64,000 bases of DNA from NCBI RefSeq assembly GCF_029227915.1, contig NC_079882.1, positions 18,180,501 to 18,244,500 of the forward strand, written 5' to 3'. The notes below the pieces were generated by a model, which searched no databases, was not told the DNA's origin, and saw only the letters and a list, made by a program, of their open reading frames with translations. The translations under genes were made by a program, and so were the position numbers. Below, piece after piece: positions 26,501-41,500 of the stretch; within the stretch, counting starts at the first letter, position 1; every line of letters starts with the position of its first letter. The DNA is from Hydractinia symbiolongicarpus (Eukaryota > Cnidaria > Hydrozoa > Anthoathecata > Hydractiniidae).

Positions 26501-29500
26501 CACTTAGACTTCTATGAAATCCTTATAATAGGGAAAATATGATATCGTTTGTTAGGTTAACCTTAGAACCTGAAATTCAAAACGCAAGTTTATTTCATCA
26601 TGGAGAATCATTCTGTAATTATTTGACACATGATTAATGTGATTTCCCAATTTCTTTTTTTTTTTTAGCGAATTATGCAAAAACCAGAAAAGTTGTGAAA
26701 CGACTTATTTATTTGTCAGAAACTTCAAACAGAATGTTAAAATTTGTTCTAGAACTAAAGTAATTGAATTTTAAGCAGATAGTGTTTTCTTAGACAAATT
26801 TCAAACTTCCAATGAAAAAGTGCTGACATAAGCAAAAAATATTGCTACCACTTTGCTTTCTGCCATTTGTAACTTATGATAATAGAGATAAGCCAATATA
26901 ATACTTTTACGACTTCTTTATGTCTTCCTTATGCCTTATGTTTGTTCACTTTCTCTTGCATTTTCATAATCAAGTGTGAACGTCTGAAGTTTGTGTTTGC
27001 ATCAGATTTTCAAAATTAGCATTGCATATGCGATGTTGCTTGTGTTTGCACTTGCAACATAAATGTGAACCAGGCCTTACTAAAGTGCATTAAATAAGAT
27101 GTCAATATATACAGGTTGCTAACTAAAACCAAACCATGTTGAAATTCCTAAAGTTTCAAATTAGTTTGAATGTTCAAATTAGGAGAGTACGTCTTTAAGA
27201 TTTGAAACTCTTTATTTGAAGGAATGTCCTTTGTTTACTTTAAAATGCCTAGTGGTTTGTGAATCCACAGGTACATTTTCATTCATACAGCTTACACAAT
27301 GGGTGAAGGTTTTTATCCTTTAAGATGAAGAGAATTTTACTCTTTTTTCTGATCCGCTCAACTGCAGTGTCATACATGTTACTTGAAAACTCCTTAATCT
27401 TTTTGAGGAAGTGTTTACAAATCCACTTACGCAAATAATATGAAAGGTTTTTCAATTTCAAATAAATGATTTGGTATGATCATACGATCAATATCATTAA
27501 CAATTTTCGCACTGATGGACTTTTTTTCAAACTGTCACTTAGACCAAATTGTAATGGGTAGCTAGTTAAAGCAAGTTAAAAAAACCTTTATATTATTTAA
27601 GTTCCAGTTCCAAAAAATTTAACGAGTTTACAAGTAACAATGTAGACGTAGAAATTAAGTGGACCACAAAAAAAGTTAAAGATAATTAACTCCGATATAT
27701 ACGGAGGTGTGGCACTCAAGGGCTAAAATATGTTGATATCAGCAGCAAAAATCTGAAATCATAACGCAGAACCACATTTTTTCAAAATTACCCAGGGTTC
27801 CTCGACGTTGTCCATCATATTGGCTAGCGCTGAAACTTGTGAACGAGACGCAGTTGGAAGCTAAGTGATAAAGTACAAGAGCTAAATATATTATTTTTAT
27901 GTAGCTAGCTACACAAAAGATTTTTCAAGGCATTCTGTCATTTTTATTAAAGATAGCTACCTGCTAGCAATTTGGACCTCCCATAACAGTGAACAGTCAA
28001 GACTTGAGTATATAGCTAGTTAGGTATGCAAGGCATTGCATGTTGGTTAAATATGTTGTCACGACAAACAGAAATCTATATTTCATAAATAAATTTCTAC
28101 GAATGTTCAGGTTTCTTTTATGAAATAACAAAATCTTGGAGAGTATAGCCAGAAGTAACATTCCCTTGGAGCTGAAAGACTTGAAGTCTCTGTCCAGGTT
28201 AAGACTTAGTAAAGGGTAAACTGTGTCACACGGAGGACACTTAGTGTAATGTGTTACAAATCCAGTGGAGCGTTTATAGCTTTAAAGGTATAATACATTT
28301 TTCATAAACCAACATTCACAGGATTTATGATAAAGCCTATTATTACTTCTGCAAAGCAAATCAGTTGTTTAGCATTTTTCATTTTGCATAATAAGTTCCT
28401 GTAGATATTCAAAAATTAATTGTGAGTGACACCAGGCTGAGCGATTAGTGCAAGTTAACGTGTTGCAGATCCAGGTGGACAAAAAAATAACTTCTAACTA
28501 CTTTGTATTTATACGGCATAAAATTTAGATTATGTATTTGGCACTGTGCTTTAGAAGCTCATTCCCACTTTCTCTGAGCTGGATAAGGTATTTGGTCCTA
28601 AACCTGGGACACATTTTATCTGTTTGAATTATTTTAACTCCTGATAATCACTTTGAATGTTTTCTGTACACATGGCTTGTCAAAATGATATGCTGTCAAA
28701 AACAGTTTATCGGCGTCTCCAAAAATGGCTAAATTCAGGAACTCAAAAACTATGATAATAGCAAAAAAAAATTTTTGGGTTCATTTTATCAAACTGGTCT
28801 AAAAACATATAACACTAAGTTTCAAGTTATTATTTCAATTTTTACGGAAGTAATAGGACTTTTACTTAGTTTTAGCATAGTTTTTCATATCACTGTCACC
28901 AAAATGGCTGCAGGGACTAATCGGTTTGAAATTAATTTATAATATTTTTATAACAACCTTTTTCTCTTTTTGTGTTTTTTTGTTGCATAGCTTATGTATA
29001 TGACATTATGATAAGGACGAAAAAGTTACTGTGCGACATGGGTTTTAAACCTTAAAAATTTCCAGCGAGAAACTTGAAAACTAATAAATGACAAAATCGC
29101 AAAAGTTTATCTTAAAAATTTTTAATTTTTGTTATTGTGAAAGTAATCCACTTGAAAAGGTTTCTGAGGTTTTTTATGAAGAAATCTTCCATATTACCCA
29201 TATGGGGTAACTTGATGAACAATGAATTTTCCAGCAAGTGTTCTGTAGTATGTGTAATATAATTTTAAAAACTGTGATGTAATTTTCCTCTAAGTTTTGA
29301 CTTTTAATCCAACTAAAAATCTCAGCCTTGTCCTTTCATACTTAGTCTAGCTAGTTATAGCGAAAAAGTTTAATATTTAAACTTGACCTATTTTACTGAG
29401 TATTAAGTAATAAATGCTAGTTTAAACCTTAATCTTACAGGTAGTTAAGCTACCTGTAAGAACTTCTCTTTTGTAAACAAACCCAGTGGTATTTTTGTAA

Positions 29501-32500
29501 TAAGTACCAAATTTAATGTGTGCATTTCTTGCGCTTATGAGTGTAACCAATGTGCCCTGTACGTAAATCCTAAAAATTTATGTCATTGGTTCACTCTTTA
29601 CGAATGACACCACATAACAAAAAAACCGTGCTTTGCTATTTCCCCTAACCTCTACCGAGATTTGGTTGTGATATATATCAAAATTAATTGTCTTTAAGTA
29701 TCTTCATCGTAAAGGATAAAAACCCTTGTCCATTGTGTAAGCTGTATGAAGGAGAAAGTATGTGCAGATTCACTTATATTGGGGAAACAATAAGGACCTT
29801 CCTTGAAGTGCAATGGAAAGAAAATGGAAATACCAAAACTTATTTGAAATCCGCCAGACATTTAGAAACCAAGGACATGGCCTTCAGATGGAGAGTGTCC
29901 TCAAAGATTTTATAATAGCAATTAAGCAACCTAATTTGAACTTTTAAACTCAAAACTTTAATATCTATTTTGTTATGGGGATAGGTTGTTTTTAGTTATC
30001 AACTTGTACAATATTAAATCTTATAATTTACTTTTTTATATTTTTACTGAAACCAGAAAAGCTGTTATACAAGAAAAAATTATTTTTATACTTTTCCTTT
30101 TAAAATGAATTTAAATTTAATGTTCTGCAAAAATATTGTGGTTAAAACTAATTCCTAATGTAAGCTTATGAATTTGCTCAAAGGAGTCAACTGACCAGTA
30201 CAAATCTGTAGGTATTTTCTTGTTACAAATAATTAACGGAAATAAGGCTGAAAGAACAACAGATAAAAATAATACAAACATAATTTTACCATGACTGTAA
30301 AGCCTTTCCTACTTCAACTGGGTTACAGGAAACAAGAGCAGCCAGCAATGAGCAGTAGATGTGAAAGCTCTCCCTGTAAATTTTATTATAAAAAATTTTA
30401 GTAAAGTAACTCTTAATTTTTTAAAGGGTTAAGTGAAGGGATAGAATAGGGACAGTTATATATAGCTATAACATTTTTAATTACACATCTGGGTTGAGGA
30501 CTTTTATTACAGGGATATGGCGTGTTACAAATCTAGTAGAGCGCTGACAGTGATAAAGCCTTTCCGACACTGAACATTAGGTTGAGCACTTAGTGCAGGT
30601 AAACCATGCTGCACATCCAGTGGAGGGTTTTAGTATATACAGGTATACAATACGTGGCAAATTCACTGAAGCGCTTATAGTAATACAGCGTTTCGGCTGT
30701 AATGTGCTTTTCAAAAAATAACTTTCATGCTACTTTAGCCAAAAAAGTTTATCACAGAATTAGCAAATTAAATAAAGAGTATGCAAAATAATTATGCAGA
30801 AATAAAACACTTAGGGTCGCTTAAACATCACACCAAAATTGTGAAAAAAAATTCTATATTGTTTCCTTTATCAAGGAAAATTTATATTTCTTTTACTAAA
30901 CTTAATAAAAATAATTATGTAGCAGATTACTCTTCTTAAAAAAAAACTACACATTATCTAACCACAACATAAAATATAATACCTGTCTAAACATTGAAGG
31001 CAGTGAAGGACATCTTCATTAAGTGGTAATAACCAGCTGATTAATTGTTCCCGCAATTTTAGTTGTTGGACTGTTTGATTTACATACTGGTCATAGTTTT
31101 CAGGAAAGAATGATCTTTGTAAGACATCAAACAACATTTTCACAGATTCACTGAAATATAAAATAGCAGTATAAAAATGCTGATTCCGGGCCATCTGCAA
31201 AGTGATCATGATCTATTGAAGCATGCAAATATGTTTCCACAAATAAACATAAATAAATAACTTGCTATAAAAAGACGCGAAAAACCACAATTTGGGCACG
31301 TGATAGCTAATAAGATCTTTAACATACTACACACTACTACAGAACAAGTAGCATCCAGCTTGATGTCTTCCATAATATTGACATCAGTCAACCTTACTGT
31401 GGCACTTATTTAATGTTACACATAATTAGCCTATTATCACCATAGATTAGCCAGGTGAACTTGAGCAATTTAGTACAGGTAAACTGTGCTGCACATTCGG
31501 GGGGAGCACTGTACATGGGTGAATCTTTATCATGGTTATCACTAACATGCCGCACATAGTGTAGTGTGTTCGTCTCCGGCTCCCAGTTCCAGGGACCGCG
31601 AATCAAATCCCGCTCGTTGCTACACAGTATACTAGTTATGAGGAATATAGTTCTTCTTTAATATTGAGCACTGTAGTTATACTTTACATCACACATCTGT
31701 TGAATTATTCAAAAAAAATCCCACAAAAGCAGTTCAAATATAATAACAACAAAAAAATCTCCCGGTATTTTGCAAAAAGTTTAATTGAACAGTAATTTTT
31801 AAATAAAAACACAGACTACAACCTGCGATAAGCCTGACAAATTTCTATTTTAAATTTAAACAGCAACTTTAGTTTAAATAAAAACACCACCTACACAAAA
31901 AAGTCACCAAGAATTATATCATAGGTTGTCATGAGAGTTCTAACATGACAACACCTAAGTTTATAATACATTTACGATGTAGCAACATAACTGCATTTAA
32001 CATAAAAAACTTAGCATCCATCTAAACATTTTCTTACAGCCGAATGTACGTGATTTTTTCACATTTAAGTCAAGTAGCTGAACCTTATTAGTTAGTTATT
32101 TGCACCTTAGTAAAAATCAGATTAGTTATTAAAGCCACAAAAAAAAACAATGTTAGCTAGCATAACAAAAAAATACAAGACGGGAAATCGAAACCACCCA
32201 CAAAAGAAGCAAAGAAAGTCATCTTTAATTTTTCTAGGCAAATTTCTTTACTCCTTAAAGTTTATAACAAAAGTTAAATCTGATAACAAAAGTTTAAATC
32301 TAACAACAGGCAAGGGGTCCTCTGTCCTCCACGATACCTTTCATTTATTGGGGCAATTGTAGAAGTCCTGTGAAAGCCACATAATGATGGTGTCACTTTA
32401 AAAAACACACAGTGCATTCTGTAAACAGTTGGCGTTAGGAAGGGCATCCAGCTGTTAAACAATGCCAAAACTCTTTATTAATGGCTATTAGAACAGTTGA

Positions 32501-35500
32501 CCAGACAAACTGGGTAAATGGGACTGGAACTCTAAGAAGTGAAGGTGTCGCAGAAATAAGAAGGGGAGAATTGCATGAGTTTGGAATGGCAACAGACACG
32601 GTGGTTTGCAACACATCATTCAGTAAGTGGTTGCCAGACACAAATAGATTACTTTCTGGTTATAAAGTGAGACAAGAAGTTTGTAAAGGATGTGAAAGTT
32701 ATATCGGGGAAGTGTGTGTTTCCCAACATAGGTTACTGCTTTGTGACATTATTGTGAAGAGTGTCGAAGGAGCCAAGGGAAAGTAGAGGTCTCGACGTAA
32801 AGTCTGGAAGCTGTAGGAAGAGATTGTTGCAAGACAATTTAGTGCAAAAGTTCAGCAGTTGGCCCATAATATGAGGAATTATGGTGTTTTTGTTGCTGAT
32901 GCAGCTCAATAATTGTATTCATAAATAATTAGGCCATTATGATTATTGTTTTGCAATAACTGAAAAATCACCCAAGGCATTTATTCAATTTTCGAGATAT
33001 TTAGGGACTGTTTATTGGACACGGTCATTAAATTTAATGAGCATCTCCAATAAACAACCAGTCTTTATTTATAAAAAGTAGTTGTTTTGCTAAAAAAAGG
33101 TTGGAAGATCTTGAAATATTATTTTTTGGGGATCGGCGTTTTCACCTTAGCAAAAAGAGGACAAACTTCATAGATATTACAGTAATCCTGCGTGCAGAAT
33201 TAACTCAACACCTACTGAAAGATGAACTTAATAGAGAGGTGAGAATAAAATCGAGAAAATACCTTACCTATATTTTTATTATTAATTCAACACATCAAAA
33301 ATGCTTAAATGAAGGCAACTTCAATAAACACTCTGGTTTAATATATTTTTCATTTTAATAGGCCGTTTATGGTAAATGAGTGTTTAAGAGAGACTGGGTG
33401 TTTATTAGATTATTTACTGTATTATAGGCAAGAGCAAGGCAAGCAAATATCAATTATCTGCAAGTTAAAAAAATCAGACTTCGTTGTTTCTTAGTTTTTA
33501 AAAACTGTAACAATTTGAGTCTCTTTTTATTTTGTTCTTATTTTTAAACTTCGTAAGAAAACACAATGTATACTATTAAAATCTTTTCCCGAATATATGC
33601 CAAGGCATATTCTAATTTTAATATTAAACATGCAGGGCATATTTAAAGCCTGCACATACGTCAAAAAGTAACCAACACAGCAGTGCGAATTGTACAACCC
33701 TTTTTTATGATCACAAACTAAGCAAATGCATTAAAAAATAAAATTTAAATTTGAATATGTAAAAGTCGAAATCTTTATTTTTCCATATTTATATGTGCTG
33801 TTTAAGAAGGTGCAATAGAATGTAATATAAATGCAAAATGTCCTACAAAATCAAAGTTGTCCAACAACCGTATGTAAAAAGCTAAATCTGCTTACTTTGC
33901 CCATGCTAAAAGTATACCAGAAAAAAAGTAAGCCAAAGGCATTCACAAACTCCAACATATTTCGTTAAGTCAAACAAAAAAGGTTATTACAAAATGTTCA
34001 GAATCTACAGCATACCACAACCCCTCCCAAAGTTTTACACCAGATTTGGGGTTAGACCTTTTCATGATCAGGATACAACAAGAAACTAAGTATTTAAGGG
34101 AAAAATGGGCTCTGAAAGTTTAAACGACTCAAAAATCATAACACCCCTAAAATCATCTCTCTTCCACATACCCTAAACAATAGCAGAAAAGTGTGTAAAG
34201 AAGACATGTTCAAGCTCAAGACAACAAGGAACTACATATTTGAGGGAAAATTGAGCTCTGAAAGTTTAAACCACTAAAAAATTTTGTTACACACCTAAAT
34301 TCATCTCTCCATATACTCCATCAGTAGATCATCTTCTCGATGTTATACCTGCTTTTCTTTGTTAGGTAGCTAGCATTCTCTTGATATAAGTCCAATCAGT
34401 TTTTTACTTCAATTACTAAATTTTCTTCATCCCAAGAAGAACAGATTGGAAATGTATACAATTGTCTGATACATTTCCAATTAGTTCTCTTTGTGACGTT
34501 ATATCATCTTATGTTTTTTTCCATATGAAAAATATTTCTAACACCATTTTTTTACTTGATAAAAATTTGTTTTTTACATTTCGAAATTCGAAAAATTTCG
34601 GCAGTAGATTTTTAATAAAAAAGTAACTTTCAGAACACAAAAATGGAATATAAAGAAGAACAAACAAACTTTGAATCTCGTGATCAGTAAACATCAGCAT
34701 GCTTTTTTAAAAAAATCTTCTTCGCTTCGCTTTTGTTTTCTCTTTTCAGTTGATAAACAACTTGTGTCCATGAGATACGCTATGCGCATCCTAAACCGGC
34801 GGAAAAAGGTAATATTTTTTACAGTCTCATGCAGCTTTAACATGTTACACCCTGGTATCAAATCTGGTATTCTCTATGGTAAAGTTCAGAAAAAGTGTAT
34901 TGATAACTGTTCTATTCTATCTGCTACAAGCACTCCATTGCTGGCTGAACTTCCTTTTTCTTTATTACCTGTTTTAACTCATAATGAACACACTGTGCAT
35001 GACTCTTTCTCTTTTGACAATGACATCACTGAATAAAATAGCACACACTGTCAACTTGTTATTTACCAACATTCCTTTGGATGCAAGTATTAATATTTGC
35101 TCCAATTTCATTTATGAAAGCAGCAAAAAAATATTAGTATATCTAGAAGTGAATTTAAAACTCTTTCTTCTAAGAAGTCCTATTTTATTTTGAATGATAA
35201 ACTTTATCAGCAGATCAAAGGTGCCGCAGGCTCTCCATTAGGACCCACCAAAGCTAATGCTTTCTTTATGTTACAATAAAAGAAACTGGAGAATAATTGC
35301 CCAAATTCTTTTAAACCAAAGGTACATTGATGATAATTTTATACTATTTTCCTCTCTAAAACACTTCCTTCTTACCATATCACACAGCAATAGTAATTGT
35401 CATTTCGTTACTTCAGTACACAGAAACCCTATTTTTAGTGGCGTTTACACACATTTAATATCCCCCTTTATTACATCATTGCTTTAACATCTGTTTGAGT

Positions 35501-38500
35501 TAGTCTATTTTCATCAAGTTGGTAAACATAAAACCATTATTCACAGTAATAGATATCCTGAAACCTTCATCGATAAAGTTGTTTACAGATTTTTAATGCT
35601 TCAACTAGAATAGAAAAATATTACACTTGTATTGCGTTTTTTAGGAAAAACAACTGTAAACTTTTTGTTGTTTTTAGGGCACACACTCACTTATCAGATT
35701 TCTTTTGATACAAAGACAAAATCTTGAAATGGCTGATGTCAGACGTTATTTATAAGTATAAGTCCAGTAGCTACAATGCTAAGTTGTTTCCCACAACATC
35801 TTAGACTGAAAAGCTCCCCAGCAGTAGTAACATCATTAGGATAAGCTACTGTCTATCATGGGACTTATGGCAATTGCATAAACAACAGTGATGTGATCAC
35901 CCTGCGTTTTCCCTTCCTTAGACTTAGATGGTATAGAACAACAATTTTGCACTAAAGATAAAAATTGATTGGCAAATTATCTTTATATTATGTACTGCTG
36001 AGGGTACCTGACGCACTTCAAAACTCTTGGCCGATGGCGCGAATAACGGATGTATTTCCTGACAAGTTCCTTCATGTTCGACAAGTCAAGTTATGTGTCA
36101 ATGGAGAAGTTGTCCGTGCGATAGCGAAGATTGTACTGCTTGTTGAGTCGGATTCCCCACCTGAGGAGCCATGACAAGATTTCGACTGGAAATCTTGTGG
36201 GGAGCCAGATGTTAATGCCGTTTGAATTAGTTTATATTATGTCAGGTATATGTCTTGGGAACAACGCACGGTTGAACTGCTAATTGTTCCCAGCGTGTTT
36301 TTGCTTATAAGGTTTTTTTTGTCTGTTTCTGCACAGAGATTAAAATTTAATTTAAGCTGTGTGAAGCTTTTTGTGATGATAGAATCTGAGTGTGGATTTA
36401 GTAGAGTTCAGTGGAACTCTTGTTTTACTTAGTGGAAGTGTCTTGTTTTATTTAGTGGAAGTGTACACGGGTGAATGTTTAGTGTCTAATTGCGAACAAG
36501 CTAGTAAGTTTATTTTATTTGATTATTTATTTTATTCTAGTTTGTGTCCCTGCGTCTGTTTCTTGATCCTTTGCACTCACTAGTGAGGCACACTAGAGGG
36601 CCGGAGGATCGCAGTAGGATTTAAACGATTTTTTATGTCAATTTTAGTTTGTTTGGATACTATATTTTTGTATCTTGTTTAGCAAAAAATCTTCAACATG
36701 TGTCGAAGTAAGCGTATCTTGATTGATTGCACCTGCCTTAACAAAGTAGCTTGTGTAAGTTTATGCTCCAGTATAAAACCATAACCACTGACAGTCATCC
36801 TGTGAGATCGTTCCAATACATGCCAAATTTTTGTGTAAAAATCATGAGGAACTCGATTCAAAGCTCCATCCAAACATCTTCGCCATAACCACTGGCCAAT
36901 TTTACGAGCACTGGATGTTGGAGACAACAAAACATCATCACTGAGTATACTGTTCTAAGCTTTCACTCTGGATATGCATCACTGTTTATATACACATAAG
37001 TGCTCAACCTTCAGTTTACTGCAGCGTCACCTAGCTCGACCTTGTAACAATAGCTGTATTTTGTCTATGTAAATGGTTGTGGCAACTGTTCTTTCTTTGA
37101 ACTTTCCACGGTTTTGTGCTGTATAAAAATGCTTCTACAGCATATGGATTTTTAATTACAACGTAGAACTACTGCTTCATGCATGCATATTTTCAGCGTA
37201 AATTTTAATGAGTAAACCAAATTACAACACGTGTCACATGTGTGGTATATTAACATGAACTGAAGTTGCATGGTGAATGTAAATACTCATGACAAGAAGA
37301 AAATAATATTGCTTAAAATATTTGTTTTTTTTGATTGGGGATACTCATAAAAAAAATGCAGAATGCACTTTTTGCATGCAGAAAATATGGCATAAATACA
37401 CCATACATATTATGACAAATTATTATTGCTTGAAGTTATTACACATCGTAATTACACATTACTCCTACCAAAACATTTCTGTATTGTACTTTCCTTTTTC
37501 CTTAAGAATCTTAAACATCGCTATATTTTATCAAAAACAATTAAGGTTTTTTTATAAAGTGTTTATACTGCCATATTTTACTAAGAAATGATAAACATTG
37601 GTTAGGTTTCATTATGTGCAAAGTGCTTACATAACCATATTTTAACCCTTCCTGTCCCGTTCCCGGACACGCTAAAATAATCCTGATCCCGGACAGGTCC
37701 GAGATTTTACTAGGACCACTTTGAACGGCCCTCACGGCCACCCGGTATCTTTAAAACTAACAAGATCGATTTTTTTTAACACTAGAATAATTTATTTCTT
37801 ATTTGCGCCAGATCTGACGATTTTTAAATTCAGCTACCGTATGTTATGCGAGTACTTTTCAAAATTAAAACAAAGATAGCGACTGTATTTAGCGCATGCT
37901 GTGACTTTCCCTTTATATACTTACAATTCTTACTGAATTGTCTATTACCGGGTTCGAACAGGGACTTAGATAATGCTTTATGACCATTTTTTAAAAAAGA
38001 GAAATACCTTACATGCATTTTAAAAATAGTATATGCTTCAAATTAGTTGTTAAGGTTTATTTTAGACTAATATTATAAAAGTTACGAAAAATGTGTTTTT
38101 TGCTAAAAACGCCTGGGATCAGGGACATAATGTGTTGAAAAATGCCTGGGGCGGGAAGGGTTAATAAAAAATGAAAATCTTAATAATTCTCATATTTTCT
38201 CTATATTTTCTGAAGAATCGACTGAAAAGCTATCTTACAAATTTTATTTTTCTATTTTACTAAGAAACGAATAAAAAGCTTTTTTACAAAGCTTAAACAT
38301 AATAATACAAAAACTGTGTCGCTGAAAAATTCTTATTTGTTAATTTTACGGACGTTGCGGCATGACGCCAAAGCATTTAAATTGACGTCAATGGCATTTA
38401 TAATAAGCGAAGTCATTGCATTTTTGTTTTAGGCTAAATAACTTGGAAACGACTAAAATAACAGACGTCATCTCCCACATGGGTACCTAGAGGCCACCCA

Positions 38501-41500
38501 AGACCATATCGAGTATGTTTCCCAAAGCTTGCTCAACAAACCTGTTTCAGAACAAACGGTTTAATGATGTCTTAACAAAAATTTAAACCCCCAATATCTC
38601 TGTAACTGTTCGTCAAAAGTACATGATCCCATACATTTTCTTGATCAACATTTAATAGAGGAAGCGGGTATAAAAATTTAAAAAAATTATTTTGTACTTT
38701 AGTGGGTCCTTGCTAATGTCAGCAAAAACTTAAACACATATCTCGTTAACCATTCGCAAAAAGCACATGCTCCTATATATTTTCTTCATCAGTGGTAACA
38801 GGTAAAGAAATTTCAAAACATATTTTTGGAGTAACGACAGGTCCATATTCAAATAACAGATCTTTTTCATTGTTCTTCCACCTAAGTGGATTTTTCCACA
38901 GGCCTTAGTGACTAGTTTTATAATAAAACAATCAGAAATAACCTTATGGAAAAAAACTTAACAGAGTAACAATACCACATAATAAATATTTCCTAAAATA
39001 AATATCTGCGCCGTAGCAGTTAAACACTACAGCATAACAAAAACAAAGATTATGGCATATTTACTAATAACAGGAGAACTTCAAATCGAAAAACATGTCA
39101 CACATCTTCACCATTAATTTTAAAAATTTTCAAGAACTTTTTAAAGAACAAAAACTATCGTGTGACTATATTTTAGAACAGGATAATGAGACCGTTATTG
39201 AACTTTTTCAGGAAGTAATTCTGTGAGATAAATGTTTTGACTACCTTAGCTGCGGGCTGTGTTTATGAAGTTTATGGAAAAGTTTTTTTTTTGTAAATGG
39301 CATCTTCTATAAATGAGTGACCACTGTAAGTACTTCACCTGGATGTGCATCATAATTAATCCAAGCTTAGTCCTCAACCTATTGTGTGGTGAAAGGTCTT
39401 CCAGTTATAAATTAGATTTAAGCAATTCAACCTTTGTACATAATTTTTTTTTTAAATTTCTGAGTGCCTTATTTGCAAAAGGACGAATTTGGTATTTTGA
39501 TGTTTATTGGAAACACAGTGTTAATAAATGTTACTTACTTTGTTGGTTTGCAGCCACTATAAATCACATAATTAAAAGCATCCGTGCATTCCATACACCC
39601 AATCTGAGCAACAATGAAAAATTAGTCAACTAAGGAAGTTAAGCATGAGTTATCATAACAAATTGAAAAAATAGTGTGATACCTTTATTATTATTCCAAT
39701 CAAATTATTTAAGTGTTTTTCGTTCACTTTCGATTTACTAAAATCCATAGCACTCTTGAGCTCCTTAACATGATCTTGTAATTCTTCTGTAAGTCCAAAG
39801 AAAACAAAGTAACCATCCAGGATAGCACATAATATTTCCAAAATCAATGATCTAGTGGCATCACTAAACATAAAAAAAAGAAACCATTGCATTACACATA
39901 CATCTTAAGCCAAATAACTTGGAAATAGGATTGAGGCGTCAGTTATTTTATATCCACGCAGGTTACTAGGGCCTACCTAAGACTCAAATTCGAGACAAAA
40001 CTATGCTCTTTTTGGTTGTTTCCATTATAATAATAACTCCCCCACCAAACAAAGAGAGTTCATAACGCTCCTAGCAGTTTAATGATTTGATGCACTCATT
40101 CATATCCATTAACACTAAGAAACTTGTAGAGAGAACTAACCAGCCTGATACAACTACACCAAAGGACAACCATCTTGAAATTATTTCCTGATATGGTTCT
40201 ATATGTTACTATCACAACAGCACCATAAAGCAACATCCCTAATGGTGCTGTTGCGGCACAAAATCGCGGAAGAATGTACACTTGTTTAATTTGGTGCAAC
40301 AAGTATCAAGCACATACTTAATACAGCTGAGAGTTTAAGTGAACTTGGAATCTCAAACCAACTTGAGAAAATGGCTGGTACAAAAGTTATATGAAAGCAA
40401 GCGTTGGGATAAAAAAACATTTATACAGGGAAATTCATAAGGATGCTTACAAATTCGCCCATGATAAACAACATAGAGAATTCACTACTCTATTCAAAGC
40501 TGACATTGCAAAAGTTGGTGCACCTGCAGTACGCAGATTAAACCAGGAATTAATAATTCATGACTTTTTTTACTACTACAAGTCAAATAATGCAAATAGC
40601 CTCATTTTTCAGTACATTCCTAGTTTGTATTTCGTATCTTATATCAATTTGGGCTTGAATTACTCTTTTTAGTAAATGCCATGTAGTAAATAATCAGTTA
40701 GTGTTGAACTAACTTTCCAAACTCATATCCAGCGTTTTTTGTCTTTTTTCTGCAACAGCAGGTTGAAAAGTAACATTTTTGTGTTGCTTCCTCTGTACCA
40801 GAAGAAGACAAATAATGCTGGCAATTGGGTAACTGTTGAATGTATTAGGATACATGTTCCTAGAATGTGATCATATTATGTAATATGTATAATCATATGT
40901 AGACAACATGTCTGCATATGATTACAACAAAACTTCTTCAAATAACCCCTCAAACACAAAAAATATCTTACAGAAATTTAATATTGTGAATCATGAAAAA
41001 AATTGTTGTTGATGTGTTGGTACATCAAGGCTTTCTTTATTTGAATGCAGACCTCAATTGTGATTACTTAAGATGGCAATAACCCTTTTTTAGTTGCCCA
41101 AAACTTTAAATTATTTACTCAGTGTTTTATTTATACCATTTTTTTACTGTTTTCTAAAAATATAGGCCTTAATACATAATAAAATGATTTTAACTTAACA
41201 CTAAAATTGCTGAGTAAGCAGAATGATTTTAACTTAACACTAAAATTGCTGAGTGAGCAGAAATTTTTATTTAAAAATGTATCATAAACAAGAAAAAAAT
41301 CGACTTCTACAAGCTCCAACTTTTTACAATCTCTTTATTTTTCATCAGCTTATGTTTTTAAATGAACCTTGGGTTAACCTTGTTAAAACGATGTGCGAAG
41401 TTTTTTTGAGCATTCATATTTTTTTAATAATAGCCTTTTGTTTTTTCAAAAGATTCTTTGTTAGCATCCCCTGCTACATCGAACGCTGTTAAAAGAAAAA

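Noticed and set aside
40391-40672. 93-codon plus ORF
   Set aside because: Protein-like in part but with no match I can name; kept as a remark in the intron entry.
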